Notes: generated by a model from the sequence alone, not told the origin. A stretch of DNA of 64,000 nucleotides from Streptomyces sp. NBC_00576 (GCF_036345175.1 NZ_CP107780.1:5208001-5272000); one strand, 5' to 3'; shown: positions 32,306 to 41,189, numbered from the stretch's first letter. Numbers and translations are program-made.

Positions 32306-33298
32306 TCAGCTCGCGGAAGCGGAGGGCGAAGCCGTGTCCGTCGCCGGCGCGGTCTCGGACGCGCCCGGCTGCACCGCGCTGTCTGTGCCGTCGTGCGTCG
32401 CCTCGGGGTCGACGCCCATCGTGATGGAGCCGATGACGCCCTTCGCGATGTTCTTCTTGTTGTACTTCAGCTTGAGCAGACCGCCCGCGGTGCCGCTCTG
32501 GTCGTAGATCGTGTCCTCGGTGAGCGTCGTGCGCTCGGTCGTCGACGTCGAGTACGGCTCGACCTCGGCGGAGAGCAGCACGGACTCCTCGTCGAGGAAG
32601 AACTGGCCGGTGTGGCAGGTGGTGCCGCCCTCGTAGCCGGCGGCCGTCCAGGTGCCGTCCACGTGCACCTTCGTGTGGATGTGGACGCAGCGGCCCTGGT
32701 ACCAGCCCGGGAAGACCGACTTGAAGGTGACCCTGCCCTGCCGGTCGGTCTTCCAGGTGCCGCGCAGGTAGCGCTTGTCGTCGGTGGGCTCCTGGTGGCC
32801 GGCGCCACCACCCGGGCCGCCGGAGGGCGCGCCGGTCGGTGGTTCACCCGTCGGGGTGCCCGAGGGGGCGTCCGTCGGGGCACCGCCCCCGCCACCGGTG
32901 GAGGCGCTCTCGTAGCCGGAGTACAGGCCCAGGGCGTCGCAGTGCCAGATGTCGACAGCCGCGTCGACGATCGGCTTGCACGTCTCGGAGTCGATCACCC
33001 TCAGGCTCAGGGTCAGCGGGATGCCTTCCTTGTCCTCGGTGATGTCCTGGCGGAGCTTGTCCGCGTCGATGTAGTACGGACCTTCGGTGGTCTCCGACGT
33101 GAGCGTGTAGCAGACCTCCGAGCTGCTGCCGGAGGCCTTGGGGGCGGGGGTCTTCTTGCCCTTCCCCGTCTCACCCGCGAACGCGCCCGCCGCGAGTCCG
33201 CCCGCGACGCCCACCGCGGCGACCGCTCCGGCGCCGGTGACGACGACCTTGCGACGTGTCAGATCCCTTTTGTGCTTCGGCCCTTGGTTGTCTGTCAT
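32306..33298 (-). CDS. Tat-exported intradiol dioxygenase family protein (paralogue 1)
   Basis: A 330-residue protein. A Tat signal (LTRRKVVVTGAGAVAAVG) is followed by a Lys/Pro/Ser linker and an intradiol ring-cleavage dioxygenase fold: TTEGPYYIDADKLRQD, AAVDIWHCDALGLYSGY, YLRGTWKTD, FPGWYQGRCVHIHTKVH. The two Tyr (PYY, WYQGR) and two His (VHIH) could ligate Fe(III) as in catechol dioxygenases. The C-terminus is Ala/Ser/Thr-rich. Secreted members are widespread in actinobacteria with few known substrates. A Gly/Pro insert (about 160-200) separates fold halves. It shares upstream promoter sequence with the next paralogue. Confidence 0.88.
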   Translation of the reverse strand: MTDNQGPKHKRDLTRRKVVVTGAGAVAAVGVAGGLAAGAFAGETGKGKKTPAPKASGSSSEVCYTLTSETTEGPYYIDADKLRQDITEDKEGIPLTLSLRVIDSETCKPIVDAAVDIWHCDALGLYSGYESASTGGGGGAPTDAPSGTPTGEPPTGAPSGGPGGGAGHQEPTDDKRYLRGTWKTDRQGRVTFKSVFPGWYQGRCVHIHTKVHVDGTWTAAGYEGGTTCHTGQFFLDEESVLLSAEVEPYSTSTTERTTLTEDTIYDQSGTAGGLLKLKYNKKNIAKGVIGSITMGVDPEATHDGTDSAVQPGASETAPATDTASPSASAS

Positions 33299-33321
33299 GG
33301 GTCTGGAACTTAGGTAAGACG

Positions 33322-33328
33322 CCTGTCA
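33322..33328 (-). promoter_or_regulatory. Conserved upstream element of dioxygenase paralogue 1
   Basis: TGACAGG lies exactly 23 nt before the ATG and is followed 9 nt later by TAAGTTCC. The second paralogue has the same element, spacing and TAA-N-TCC pattern. It is a duplicated promoter or activator site. Confidence 0.5.
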
Positions 33329-33446
33329 GGACCATGGGAAAGGACTGTGCTTTCCTTTGCCTTTCCGTGCGTCGATGCGAAAGGGGCGGAAAACAGTTGC
33401 CCATTTCCCGCCCCCTGGTGCATGAATCAGGCAAGCCTTCCCTTGT

Positions 33447-34379
33447 TTAATTGGTGTCGTGCGTCTCGTCCGGCGCCACGCCCATCGTCAGTTCGGCGAG
33501 AACCCCGCGCCCGATGTCCCGCTTCTTGTACCGCAGCCGCAGCAGGCCGCCCTCGGTACCGTTGTCCGGGTAGATCCCGTCCTCGTCGAGGGTCGTACGA
33601 GGGGCTGTGTTCGTCGAGTACGGCGCCACCTCCGCCGAGAGCAGCACCGACTCCTCGTCGAAGAACAGCTGACCCGTGTGGCAGGTGTGCCCGCCCTCGT
33701 AGCCGGCGTCGGTCCAGGTGCCGTCCACGTGCACCTTGACGTGGATGTGGACGCAGCGCCCCCGGTACCAGCCCGGGAACACCGTCCGGAAGGTGACGTA
33801 ACCATGCCGGTCCGTCTTCCACGTACCGCGCAGATAGCGCTCCTCGTCGGTCGGCTCCTGGTGGCCGCCCGGCCCGCCGGGACCGCCTGTAGGAGGCGGA
33901 CCTGTGGGTACGCCCGTCGGCGCGCCGGACGGCGGAGTGCCACCACCACCGCCACCGCCACTGCCGTTGCCCATGGCCTCGTAGCCGGAGTAGATGCCGA
34001 GCGCCGTGCAGTGCCAGATGTCGACGGCCGCGTTCCGCACCGGCTTGCAGGTCTCGGCGTCGATCACCTTGAGCCTGAGGGTGAGGGGGATGCCCTCCTC
34101 GTCCTCGGTGACGTCCTGGCGGAGCTTGTCGGCGTCGATGTAGTACGGGCCCTCGGTGGTCTCCGTGGTCAGTAGATAGCAGGCCTCGGGCGTGCCGGAG
34201 GGGGTGCCGGAGGGCGTGCTCCCGGGGCCGTGGGCACCCTTGCCCTCCGGTGTTCCCTGCGCCGACGCCAGCCCGGCGCCCAGAGCCACCGCCGTGGCCG
34301 TCACAGCCGTCGCGCCACCGGCGACGACGACACGGCGACGCGTCAATTCCCGTAATTCTTGTTGGGGGGTATCAGTCAT
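33447..34379 (-). CDS. Tat-exported intradiol dioxygenase family protein (paralogue 2), with TTA codon
   Basis: A 310-residue close relative of the adjacent gene: LTRRRVVVAGGATAVTATAV Tat signal, TTEGPYYIDADKLRQD, AAVDIWHCTALGIYSGY, YLRGTWKTD and FPGWYRGRCVHIHVKVH. The pair arose by tandem duplication and diverges mainly in the Tat region, the Gly/Pro insert and the shorter C-terminus. Codon 9 (34353-34355) is TTA while paralogue 1 has none, so only this copy would depend on bldA tRNA. Metal ligands look intact. No aromatic-degradation genes are nearby, so a catabolic role is not supported. Confidence 0.88.
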   Translation of the reverse strand: MTDTPQQELRELTRRRVVVAGGATAVTATAVALGAGLASAQGTPEGKGAHGPGSTPSGTPSGTPEACYLLTTETTEGPYYIDADKLRQDVTEDEEGIPLTLRLKVIDAETCKPVRNAAVDIWHCTALGIYSGYEAMGNGSGGGGGGGTPPSGAPTGVPTGPPPTGGPGGPGGHQEPTDEERYLRGTWKTDRHGYVTFRTVFPGWYRGRCVHIHVKVHVDGTWTDAGYEGGHTCHTGQLFFDEESVLLSAEVAPYSTNTAPRTTLDEDGIYPDNGTEGGLLRLRYKKRDIGRGVLAELTMGVAPDETHDTN

Positions 34380-34402
34380 GGCCCCGGAGATTATGAACGC
34401 AA

Positions 34403-34409
34403 CCTGTCA
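34403..34409 (-). promoter_or_regulatory. Conserved upstream element of dioxygenase paralogue 2
   Basis: TGACAGG, 23 nt before the ATG and followed 9 nt later by TAATCTCC, matching the element of paralogue 1 in sequence and distance. Confidence 0.5.
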
Positions 34410-34562
34410 ATGAGCTGTGATTTCCCCTGTTTCCTGAGCACCACATGAGAATGGCCCGGAATCGCCGCCGATTCCGAGCCACCCACACGAACCACCACGC
34501 GAAATACCGCGTGAAATACCCACCGGGGCCGAGGTTCCCCTTTTTCTTACATTGCTGACGCT

Positions 34563-36326
34563 TTACTTCGGCTGCGGCTTCCGCACCGAAATGTGCAGCT
34601 CCCGAAGCCGTGCCTCCTCCAGCTCCGTCGGCGCGCCCATCATCAGGTCCTGGGCGTTGCCGTTGAGCGGGAACGCGATCGTCTCGCGAATGTTCGGCTC
34701 GTCCGCGAGGAGCATGACGATACGGTCGACGCCGGGCGCGATCCCGCCGTGCGGAGGGGCGCCGAAGCGGAACGCGCGGAGCATGCCGGCGAACTCGCGC
34801 TCGACCGTCTCCTCGTCGTAGCCCGCGATGCCGAACGCCTTCAGCATGATGTCGGGCTCGTGGTTGCGGATCGCGCCGGACGACAGCTCCGTACCATTGC
34901 AGACGATGTCGTACTGCCAGGCCAGGATGTCCAGCGGGTCCTGGGTCTCCAGAGCCTCCATGCCGCCCTGAGGCATCGAGAACGGGTTGTGCGAGAAGTC
35001 GATCTTGCCGGTGTCCTCGTCCTTCTCGAACATCGGGAAGTCGACGATCCAGCAGAACCGGAAGACGTTCTCCTCGAAGTGCCCGGCACGCTTGGCGGCC
35101 TCGACCCGCACCGCACCCATGATCTTCGAGACCTCGTCGAACTCGCCCGCGCCGAAGAACACGGCGTGACCGGCCGACAGGGACAGCCGCTTGGTCAGCT
35201 CGGCGACGCTCTCCTCGGTGAGGAACTTCGCGATCGGCCCGGACAGCGAACCGTCCTCCGTGACCCGCACCCAGGCCAGGCCCTTCGCGCCCAGCGTGAC
35301 GGCGAAGTCACCGAGCTGGTCGAAGAACTTCCGCGTCTGACCAGCGACGTCCGGCACCGGCAGGGCGCGTACGTGCTTGCCGGCGAAGGCCTTGAACTCC
35401 GAGCCCTCGAAGACGTCGGTGATGTCGACCAGCTCCAGCTGGGCGCGCAGGTCCGGCTTGTCGGAGCCGTACTTCAGCATCGCCTCGCGGAACGGGATGC
35501 GCGGGAAGGGGGAGGTGACCTCACGGCCCTTGCCGAACTCGGTGAACAGCTCGGTCATCAGCCGCTCGATCGGCTGGAAGACGTCCTCCTGCTCGACGAA
35601 GCTCATCTCGACGTCGAGCTGGTAGAACTCGCCCGGCGAACGGTCCGCGCGCGCGTCCTCGTCACGGAAACAGGGCGCGATCTGGAAGTAGCGGTCGAAC
35701 CCGGAGATCATCAGCAGCTGCTTGAACTGCTGCGGGGCCTGCGGCAGCGCGTAGAACCTGCCCGGGTTGAGGCGGGACGGCACGACGAAGTCGCGGGCAC
35801 CCTCCGGGGAGGTCGCCGTCAGGATCGGCGTGGCCATCTCGTTGAAGCCCAGCGCGGTCATCTTGTGCCGGATCGCCGAGATGATGGCCGTACGCAGCAT
35901 GATGTTGCGGTGCATGCGCTCGCGGCGCAGGTCAAGGAAGCGGTACTCCAGGCGCCGCTCCTCGTTGACCCCGTCCTCGGTGTTGATCGTGAAGGGCAGC
36001 GGCTGGGCGGCGCCGAGCAGCTCCACCTCTCCGACCTCGACCTCGATCTCACCGGTGGGCAGGTCGGAGTTGATGTTCTCCGCGCCACGCGAGACGACCT
36101 TGCCGTCGATGCGGACCGTCGACTCCTTGGAAACCTTGTCGAGGGCCTCGTAGGCGGGCGTACCGGGGCGGGCGACGAGCTGCGTGATGCCGTAGTGATC
36201 GCGCAGGTCGATGAAGAGGATGCCGCCCAGGTCGCGCCGATTGTGCAGCCAGCCGCTCAGCCGGACGTCGCTGCCGACGTCAGAGGCGCGGAGCTCGCCG
36301 CAGGTGTGGGACCTGTACCGATGCAT
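34563..36326 (-). CDS. aspS: Aspartyl-tRNA synthetase
   Basis: A 587-residue class IIb synthetase of bacterial type: an N-terminal OB-fold anticodon domain (about 1-105; LSGWLHNRRDLGGILFIDLRD), catalytic motif 1 near 180, motif 2 with CFRDEDARADR and YQLDVEMSF, the bacterial insertion (GAD) domain near 290-410, and motif 3 in GAPPHGGIAPGVDRIVML. Actinobacteria often use one non-discriminating enzyme for Asp and Asn tRNAs with GatCAB; this cannot be told from sequence. ATG 36326 begins MHRYRSHTCG. A parS site lies 60 bp upstream. Confidence 0.97.
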   Translation of the reverse strand: MHRYRSHTCGELRASDVGSDVRLSGWLHNRRDLGGILFIDLRDHYGITQLVARPGTPAYEALDKVSKESTVRIDGKVVSRGAENINSDLPTGEIEVEVGEVELLGAAQPLPFTINTEDGVNEERRLEYRFLDLRRERMHRNIMLRTAIISAIRHKMTALGFNEMATPILTATSPEGARDFVVPSRLNPGRFYALPQAPQQFKQLLMISGFDRYFQIAPCFRDEDARADRSPGEFYQLDVEMSFVEQEDVFQPIERLMTELFTEFGKGREVTSPFPRIPFREAMLKYGSDKPDLRAQLELVDITDVFEGSEFKAFAGKHVRALPVPDVAGQTRKFFDQLGDFAVTLGAKGLAWVRVTEDGSLSGPIAKFLTEESVAELTKRLSLSAGHAVFFGAGEFDEVSKIMGAVRVEAAKRAGHFEENVFRFCWIVDFPMFEKDEDTGKIDFSHNPFSMPQGGMEALETQDPLDILAWQYDIVCNGTELSSGAIRNHEPDIMLKAFGIAGYDEETVEREFAGMLRAFRFGAPPHGGIAPGVDRIVMLLADEPNIRETIAFPLNGNAQDLMMGAPTELEEARLRELHISVRKPQPK

Positions 36327-36385
36327 CGTCGTTCATCCAGCCTTCGCGGATCGGGGATCGGGGTGTGTGTTTCGCGCTCTCACAT

Positions 36386-36399
36386 GTTTCACGTGAAAC
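36386..36399. other. parS: parS centromere-like site (ParB binding)
   Basis: GTTTCACGTGAAAC, a perfect 14-bp palindrome identical to the Streptomyces/Bacillus parS consensus, lies in the intergenic region between aspS and the phosphatase gene. Such sites cluster around oriC and load ParB for chromosome segregation into spores. Confidence 0.93.
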
Positions 36400-36546
36400 A
36401 CAGACCCAGGGTACCGGCCGCCCCGAGACCGCTTCCCCGCAATTGTTCGCACGCGTAGCCTGTACCGCTCGTCCACTGGGTGCTCCACAGGGTGCCCTGT
36501 ACAGCTTGGGTGGCACGCTGCGATCACCTCTCCATAAAGTAGGTCA

Positions 36547-38718
36547 ATGCGCACTGGTGAGCCCCTGCCCGCCGTGGGGGACGTCCTGGTCGCCCTCGCA
36601 ACCGGCCTGTGGCACTGGGACACAGCAACACAACTGGTCACACTCGACTCCGAGGCGGCCCGCCTGCTCGGTCTGCCCGCCGAGCCGACCACACTCACGG
36701 AGGCCGCGACCCGGGCCCGACTCCACCCGGTCGACTGGAACGAGATCGCCGGCGTCATCCAGCTCGCCGTCGCCGAGGACAGCATCGCCGAGGTCCGGGT
36801 CCGGGTCATGGACGAGCAGGGCCGGGTCATCCGTACCGCACGCAGCCGCGCGAAGCCGACCTTCGACCTCGACCGCAAGGCGTACGACGTGATCGGCACC
36901 CTTCAGGAGGTCACCGAGCCCCCGCCGGGAGCCGCCGCGCGCACCCCCGTCACCGGTGACTGGCGCCGCTCCCGCGAGGCGTTCCTGCTGGACGCGGGCC
37001 GGGCGCTCGCCGAGGCCCGGTCGACGGAGGAGGTGCTGCGGGTCGCGGCCGGCCTGTCGATGCCGGGCTTCTCACCGGACGGCCTGGCCGTCTTCGGCGT
37101 CCAGGGCGACCGCCTCACCGTCATCGGCCACCACGGCCAGCGCCCCGGCGACGAGCGCCCCTTCTCCCACATGCCCCTGGAGACCGACTACCCGGCAGCC
37201 GAGGTGGTCCGCACCGGCCGGGCCGTCTATCTCTCCTCCCCCGAGTCCTACAAGGTCCGCTACCCGACCGCCTGGCCGCTTGCCCAGGTGTTCGACCGCC
37301 AGTCGTGGGCGTTCCTGCCGCTGATCGTCGCGGGCCGCACGATGGGCGCCTGGATGGCGGGCTTCGCCTACCCGGTCAGTTTCACCCCCGACGAACGCTC
37401 GGTCCTGACGACGGTCGCCCGCATGCTCGCCCAGGCCCTGTCGAGGGCGGGCGTGGCGGAATCGGAACGGGAACTCACGGACGGCCTGCAACGCTCCATG
37501 CTGCCGACTCTCGGCCCCGAGATACCCGGCATGGAGGTCGCCGCCCGCTATATACCGACCGGCGGCGGTCTCCAGGTCGGCGGCGACTGGTACGACATGA
37601 TTCCGCTGCCCGGCCGCGGACGGTTCGCCCTGGTCATCGGCGACGTCCAAGGCCACGACGTCCGCGCCGCCGGTCTGATGGGACAGCTCCGCATAGCGCT
37701 GCGCGCCTACGCCTCCGAGGGCCACCGCCCCGACGCCGTCCTCTCCCGCGCTTCCCGCTTCCTGCACGGCATCACCAATGACCAGGGCAGCGGCGACCTG
37801 CGCTTCGCGACCTGTCTGTACGTCGAGGTCGACCCGGCGACCGGGGTCCTGGAGATCGCCCGCGCCGGCCACCCCGACCCGGCGATCCGCATGGCGGACG
37901 GCACGGTACTGACCCGCCCGACCGCGGGCGGCCTGCCCCTGGGCATCGACCCGGACGCCGACTACCCCACCACCCTCCTCGCCCTCGAACCCGGCGAGAC
38001 CATGCTCCTGTGCACCGACGGCCTGATCGAGACCGGCGGCCACGACCTGGAGACGGGCTGGCAGCGCATCCGTACGACGCTGGAGGAACACAAGGGGGAC
38101 ATCAAGGACGACGGCCTGGAGGAACTGGCCGACGCCCTGGTCCAGGCCGTGCACGGCCCCTCCTCCCACCACACCACGGGCCCGCTGGCCGACCGCCGCG
38201 AGGACGACATAGCGCTGCTCCTCCTGAGCCGCCCGGGCGAACGCGCCACCGACGGCACCCTGCCACCGGCGACCCGCCCCACCGTCCGCCGCACCATGCT
38301 GACCATCGCCCAGGCGGAACCCGAGCGCGTCGCCGTGGCCCGCCAGCAACTCAGAGAACAGCTCCACGACTGGCCCTGCGCCGACCAGGTCGACTCGGCG
38401 GTCCTCCTGATCTCCGAGACGGCCACCAACGTCTTGGTCCACACGGACGCCGACGCCCTGGTCGTCGCCGAGGTCACGGGCGACCCCGGCGCGCGCCGTA
38501 TCCGCGTCGAGGTCACGGACGTGAGCGACGACCTCCCGCACAAACGCCGCCCGGGCGAACTGGCCTCGTCGGGCCGGGGGTTGATGCTCATCGAGATGCT
38601 CGCGGACGCGTGGGGGGTGGACCCGCGGGGCGAGGGCAAGAGCATCTGGTTCGAGCTGTACGAGAGGAACCACGAGAAGGAGGAAAGGCCACCCTCGGGC
38701 GCCCAAAAAAGCGGATGA
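36547..38718 (+). CDS. PAS-GAF-PP2C-HATPase regulatory phosphatase (SpoIIE family)
   Basis: A 723-residue cytoplasmic signalling protein. A PAS domain (about 10-120; ATGLWHWDTATQLVTLDSEA), a GAF domain (about 150-300; LDAGRALAEARSTEEVLRVA), a PP2C/SpoIIE phosphatase domain (about 320-560) with GGDWYDM, GDVQGHDVRAAG and MLLCTDGLIE, and a C-terminal RsbW-like ATPase (about 590-710) with the N box SETATNVLVHT and SGRGLMLIEM. It carries both a phosphatase and an anti-sigma-type kinase, so it could set and reset an anti-sigma antagonist. The ATG at 36547 has only a weak ribosome site. The stop is 1 nt before the P450 start, so they are coupled. Confidence 0.9.
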   Translation: MRTGEPLPAVGDVLVALATGLWHWDTATQLVTLDSEAARLLGLPAEPTTLTEAATRARLHPVDWNEIAGVIQLAVAEDSIAEVRVRVMDEQGRVIRTARSRAKPTFDLDRKAYDVIGTLQEVTEPPPGAAARTPVTGDWRRSREAFLLDAGRALAEARSTEEVLRVAAGLSMPGFSPDGLAVFGVQGDRLTVIGHHGQRPGDERPFSHMPLETDYPAAEVVRTGRAVYLSSPESYKVRYPTAWPLAQVFDRQSWAFLPLIVAGRTMGAWMAGFAYPVSFTPDERSVLTTVARMLAQALSRAGVAESERELTDGLQRSMLPTLGPEIPGMEVAARYIPTGGGLQVGGDWYDMIPLPGRGRFALVIGDVQGHDVRAAGLMGQLRIALRAYASEGHRPDAVLSRASRFLHGITNDQGSGDLRFATCLYVEVDPATGVLEIARAGHPDPAIRMADGTVLTRPTAGGLPLGIDPDADYPTTLLALEPGETMLLCTDGLIETGGHDLETGWQRIRTTLEEHKGDIKDDGLEELADALVQAVHGPSSHHTTGPLADRREDDIALLLLSRPGERATDGTLPPATRPTVRRTMLTIAQAEPERVAVARQQLREQLHDWPCADQVDSAVLLISETATNVLVHTDADALVVAEVTGDPGARRIRVEVTDVSDDLPHKRRPGELASSGRGLMLIEMLADAWGVDPRGEGKSIWFELYERNHEKEERPPSGAQKSG

Positions 38719-38719
38719 T

Positions 38720-40129
38720 ATGACCATGGCTGTCACGCGCACCGCTCACAGCACCGCACCCGCCGCCACTCCCGCCCCCGGCCCCACCGGCCACCCCCTG
38801 CTGGGCTCGGCCCTCGACCTGCGCAGGGACCCGCTCGGCACCTTCGTCCGCGCCCAGCGGGAGTACGGCGACGTGGTCCGCGTAACAGCAGGCCCGCCGG
38901 GCCTCCGTACGGTCATGTACTGCGTTTTCTCCCCCGAGGGCGCCCAGCAGGTCCTGGCCACGCAGGCCGGCAACTTCCGCAAGGACAACGTCTTCTACGA
39001 GGAGATACGCCAGACCGGGGGCAACGGCCTCCTGACCAGCCAGGACGACGTCTACCTCCGCCAACGGCGCCTGATCCAGCCCCTGTTCACCAAGAAACGG
39101 GTCGACGGTTACGCCGCGACGATCACCAGCGAGGCCGAGGCGACAGCGGAACGCTGGCGGAACAGGCCCGACGTGGACGTCGTACGGGAGATGGACCGGC
39201 TGGCGCTGCGTACGGTCGCCCGTGTCCTGTTCGGCGCGGATGTCGAAGCCGCGGTGGATGTCATCCACGCAAACTTCCCGGTCATCAGCGCGTACATCAC
39301 CGGGCGGGCCTACTCCCCGCTCAGGCTCCCGCGCACCTGGCCCACGCCGTCCAACAGGCGGGCGGAGGCGGCGACTTCGGCGGTGTACGAGGTCTGCGAC
39401 AGCATGATCGCGGCACGCCGGAGCAAGGGGAGCGAAGCAGCCGGCGAGGCCACCGAGGACCTCCTCTCCCTCCTCTCCCAAGCTCAGAACGAGGAGGACG
39501 GCAGCCTCGACGCCACCGAACTCCGCGACCAGGTCCTGGTGTTCCTCCTCGCAGGCCACGAAACGACGGCGACGTCACTGGCCTTCGCCCTCCACCTCCT
39601 GGCCCGCCACCCCGAGGTGAGAGCACGGGCCCAGGAAGAAGTCGACGCGCTGCCGTCAGGGGAGCCGTACACGGCGGCGACCATGGACCGACTCCCGTAC
39701 CTGACCAGGGTCCTGAAGGAGACGATGCGCCTGTATCCGGCCGCTCCCCTGATGGGCAGGCGGGCGGTGGCGGAGACGGAGATCGACGGCCACCTCATCC
39801 CGGCGGGCGCGGACATCCTCATCTCGCCCTGGGTCACCCACCGCCACCCGGCCCACTGGGACACCCCCGACCGATTCGACCCGGACCGCTTCACCCCCGA
39901 CCAGGAGACCGCCCGCCACCGCTACGCCTGGCTCCCGTTCGGCGGCGGCCCCCGCGCGTGCATCGGCCGCCACTTCTCGATGCTGGAGTCGGTCCTGGCC
40001 CTGGCGGTACTGCTGCGCGAGTACGACCTCGAGACCCCGGACACGGACGTCCCGGTGACGGCGGCGGTGACATTGCAGGCGGTGGGGGAGGCTCGGGTGG
40101 GGGTAAGGGCGAGGGCGCCCCTCCACTAA
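38720..40129 (+). CDS. Cytochrome P450
   Basis: A 469-residue P450 monooxygenase with all landmarks: the I-helix oxygen-binding AGHETTATS, the K-helix KETMR (ExxR), the PERF-like FDPDRFTP and the heme loop FGGGPRACIGRHF whose Cys ligates iron. The similarity pattern (HETTATSLAFALHLLARHP) is nearer the CYP102/CYP110-like and eukaryotic-type branch than the usual soluble CYP107 class. No ferredoxin or reductase is adjacent, so electrons come from elsewhere. ATG 38720 sits 1 nt after the phosphatase stop (38726 is an alternative). Substrate unknown. Confidence 0.93.
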   Translation: MTMAVTRTAHSTAPAATPAPGPTGHPLLGSALDLRRDPLGTFVRAQREYGDVVRVTAGPPGLRTVMYCVFSPEGAQQVLATQAGNFRKDNVFYEEIRQTGGNGLLTSQDDVYLRQRRLIQPLFTKKRVDGYAATITSEAEATAERWRNRPDVDVVREMDRLALRTVARVLFGADVEAAVDVIHANFPVISAYITGRAYSPLRLPRTWPTPSNRRAEAATSAVYEVCDSMIAARRSKGSEAAGEATEDLLSLLSQAQNEEDGSLDATELRDQVLVFLLAGHETTATSLAFALHLLARHPEVRARAQEEVDALPSGEPYTAATMDRLPYLTRVLKETMRLYPAAPLMGRRAVAETEIDGHLIPAGADILISPWVTHRHPAHWDTPDRFDPDRFTPDQETARHRYAWLPFGGGPRACIGRHFSMLESVLALAVLLREYDLETPDTDVPVTAAVTLQAVGEARVGVRARAPLH

Positions 40130-40202
40130 AGGATGAACATCGTTGCTATGAACACGAGTTTCGCCTCCACCTGCCTACATTCCGAGGCGGAGGTGATGCT
40201 CG

Positions 40203-41099
40203 ATGTACGAGCAGAACAACGACAGGCCGTCGGACGAGTCGACGGCACAGCGGCAGGACGCGATCGACATCAACGACTTCGTGTACGCGGCCACAGGGGC
40301 GCGGGTGCGGAGGCTGACGATGCCGGACGGGACGCACTGGTTTCCCGCGGCGGACGTCTGCAGGGAGTTGGGGTACGCCAACTCTCGGAAGACTCTGTCG
40401 GACCATGTCTCCGAAGAGCACCGAGAGATTCTTGAGACCGTAACTGGAGGTTACGGTCTCAGCGTTCCCGCAGGTCGGGAGTGGCGACGAGACATGAACC
40501 TCATCGATCTCCAGGGCCTGATCCGCTTGGTCAACGGCTGCACCAAGCCCGAGTCCCAGCCCTTCAAGTCCTGGGTCTCGGAAGTCATCGCCACCATCCA
40601 GCGCGACGGCTCCTACTCCCTCGAAACCGCCGCCCTGCAACCCACCCCGACCACCGTCACCGCCTACGCCGTCCCCCAACAACTCGCCGACGCCCTCGTC
40701 CGTCTCGAAGAACGCGTCGACCGGCAGGACGAAGCGCTGCGCCAGATCGACAACAAGCAGAACGTGATCGCCGACCTGCTCCGCGACATCACCCGGACCC
40801 TCCGCCGCACAGGCGACCGCACCCGCCAGGTCGAGGCCCCGGAGCTGACACCCCAACAGCTCCTGTCCAACTGGAAGTCCAGGAACCTCGCCGTCACCGA
40901 GGACGTCCACACGGTCGCCGCCCACCTGGCCCCGGCCCTGCTGCACGGCGGCGCCAACTACAGCGTGGAGGAGATCTCCGTCCACACCGGGCTCTCCCCG
41001 GACCGCGTCCGCCACAGCCTGGAGCTGCTGTCCGAGCAGGGCTGCGTACGCCAGGTGGGCCGCGCTCCGGACGACACTCCGTTCTACGTGCTGCCGTAG
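40203..41099 (+). CDS. BRO-N domain protein (phage antirepressor-like) with wHTH tail
   Basis: A 298-residue protein. The N-terminal BRO-N/Bro domain (about 30-130) shows TMPDGTHWFPAADVCRELGY, LSDHVSEEHREIL, NLIDLQGLIRLV and PFKSWVSEVIATIQRDGSY, the order typical of phage antirepressors. A coiled-coil stretch (about 160-200, LVRLEERVDRQDEALRQID) leads to a C-terminal winged-helix-like region (SVEEISVHTGLSPDRVRHSL). Host-encoded members are common in streptomycetes and need not mark a prophage; no phage genes are near. ATG 40203 follows GGAGG. A perfect 11-bp hairpin lies inside the coding sequence at 40434-40460. Confidence 0.85.
   Translation: MYEQNNDRPSDESTAQRQDAIDINDFVYAATGARVRRLTMPDGTHWFPAADVCRELGYANSRKTLSDHVSEEHREILETVTGGYGLSVPAGREWRRDMNLIDLQGLIRLVNGCTKPESQPFKSWVSEVIATIQRDGSYSLETAALQPTPTTVTAYAVPQQLADALVRLEERVDRQDEALRQIDNKQNVIADLLRDITRTLRRTGDRTRQVEAPELTPQQLLSNWKSRNLAVTEDVHTVAAHLAPALLHGGANYSVEEISVHTGLSPDRVRHSLELLSEQGCVRQVGRAPDDTPFYVLP
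40434..40460. repeat. Perfect 11-bp inverted repeat inside BRO-N coding region
   Basis: GAGACCGTAAC (40434-40444) and GTTACGGTCTC (40450-40460) with a 5-nt loop. It encodes ETVTGGYGLS around residues 78-87. It could be an RNA hairpin or a self-recognised DNA site. Confidence 0.9.
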
Positions 41100-41120
41100 C
41101 CCAGTAGCCCCCAAGAAAGA

Positions 41121-41161
41121 CAGGCCCGAAGCCGCAATACGAGGTTGCGGCTTCGGGCCTG
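41121..41161. terminator. Strong bidirectional terminator, BRO / pirin genes
   Basis: A 17-bp perfect stem, CAGGCCCGAAGCCGCAA (41121-41137) with TTGCGGCTTCGGGCCTG (41145-41161), and a 7-nt loop. Confidence 0.92.
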
Positions 41162-41189
41162 GTCGTACAGTACTGAATTTTTCTACGGC

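Noticed and set aside
32306..34379. Catechol degradation operon
   Set aside because: The dioxygenases are exported, and no muconate cycloisomerase or lactonase genes are present.
38720..40129. Biosynthetic gene cluster around the P450
   Set aside because: There is no synthase, terpene cyclase, ferredoxin or transporter nearby; neighbours are core and regulatory genes.
40203..41099. Prophage remnant marked by the BRO protein
   Set aside because: No integrase, structural or attachment-site signals nearby; host BRO proteins are common in this genus.
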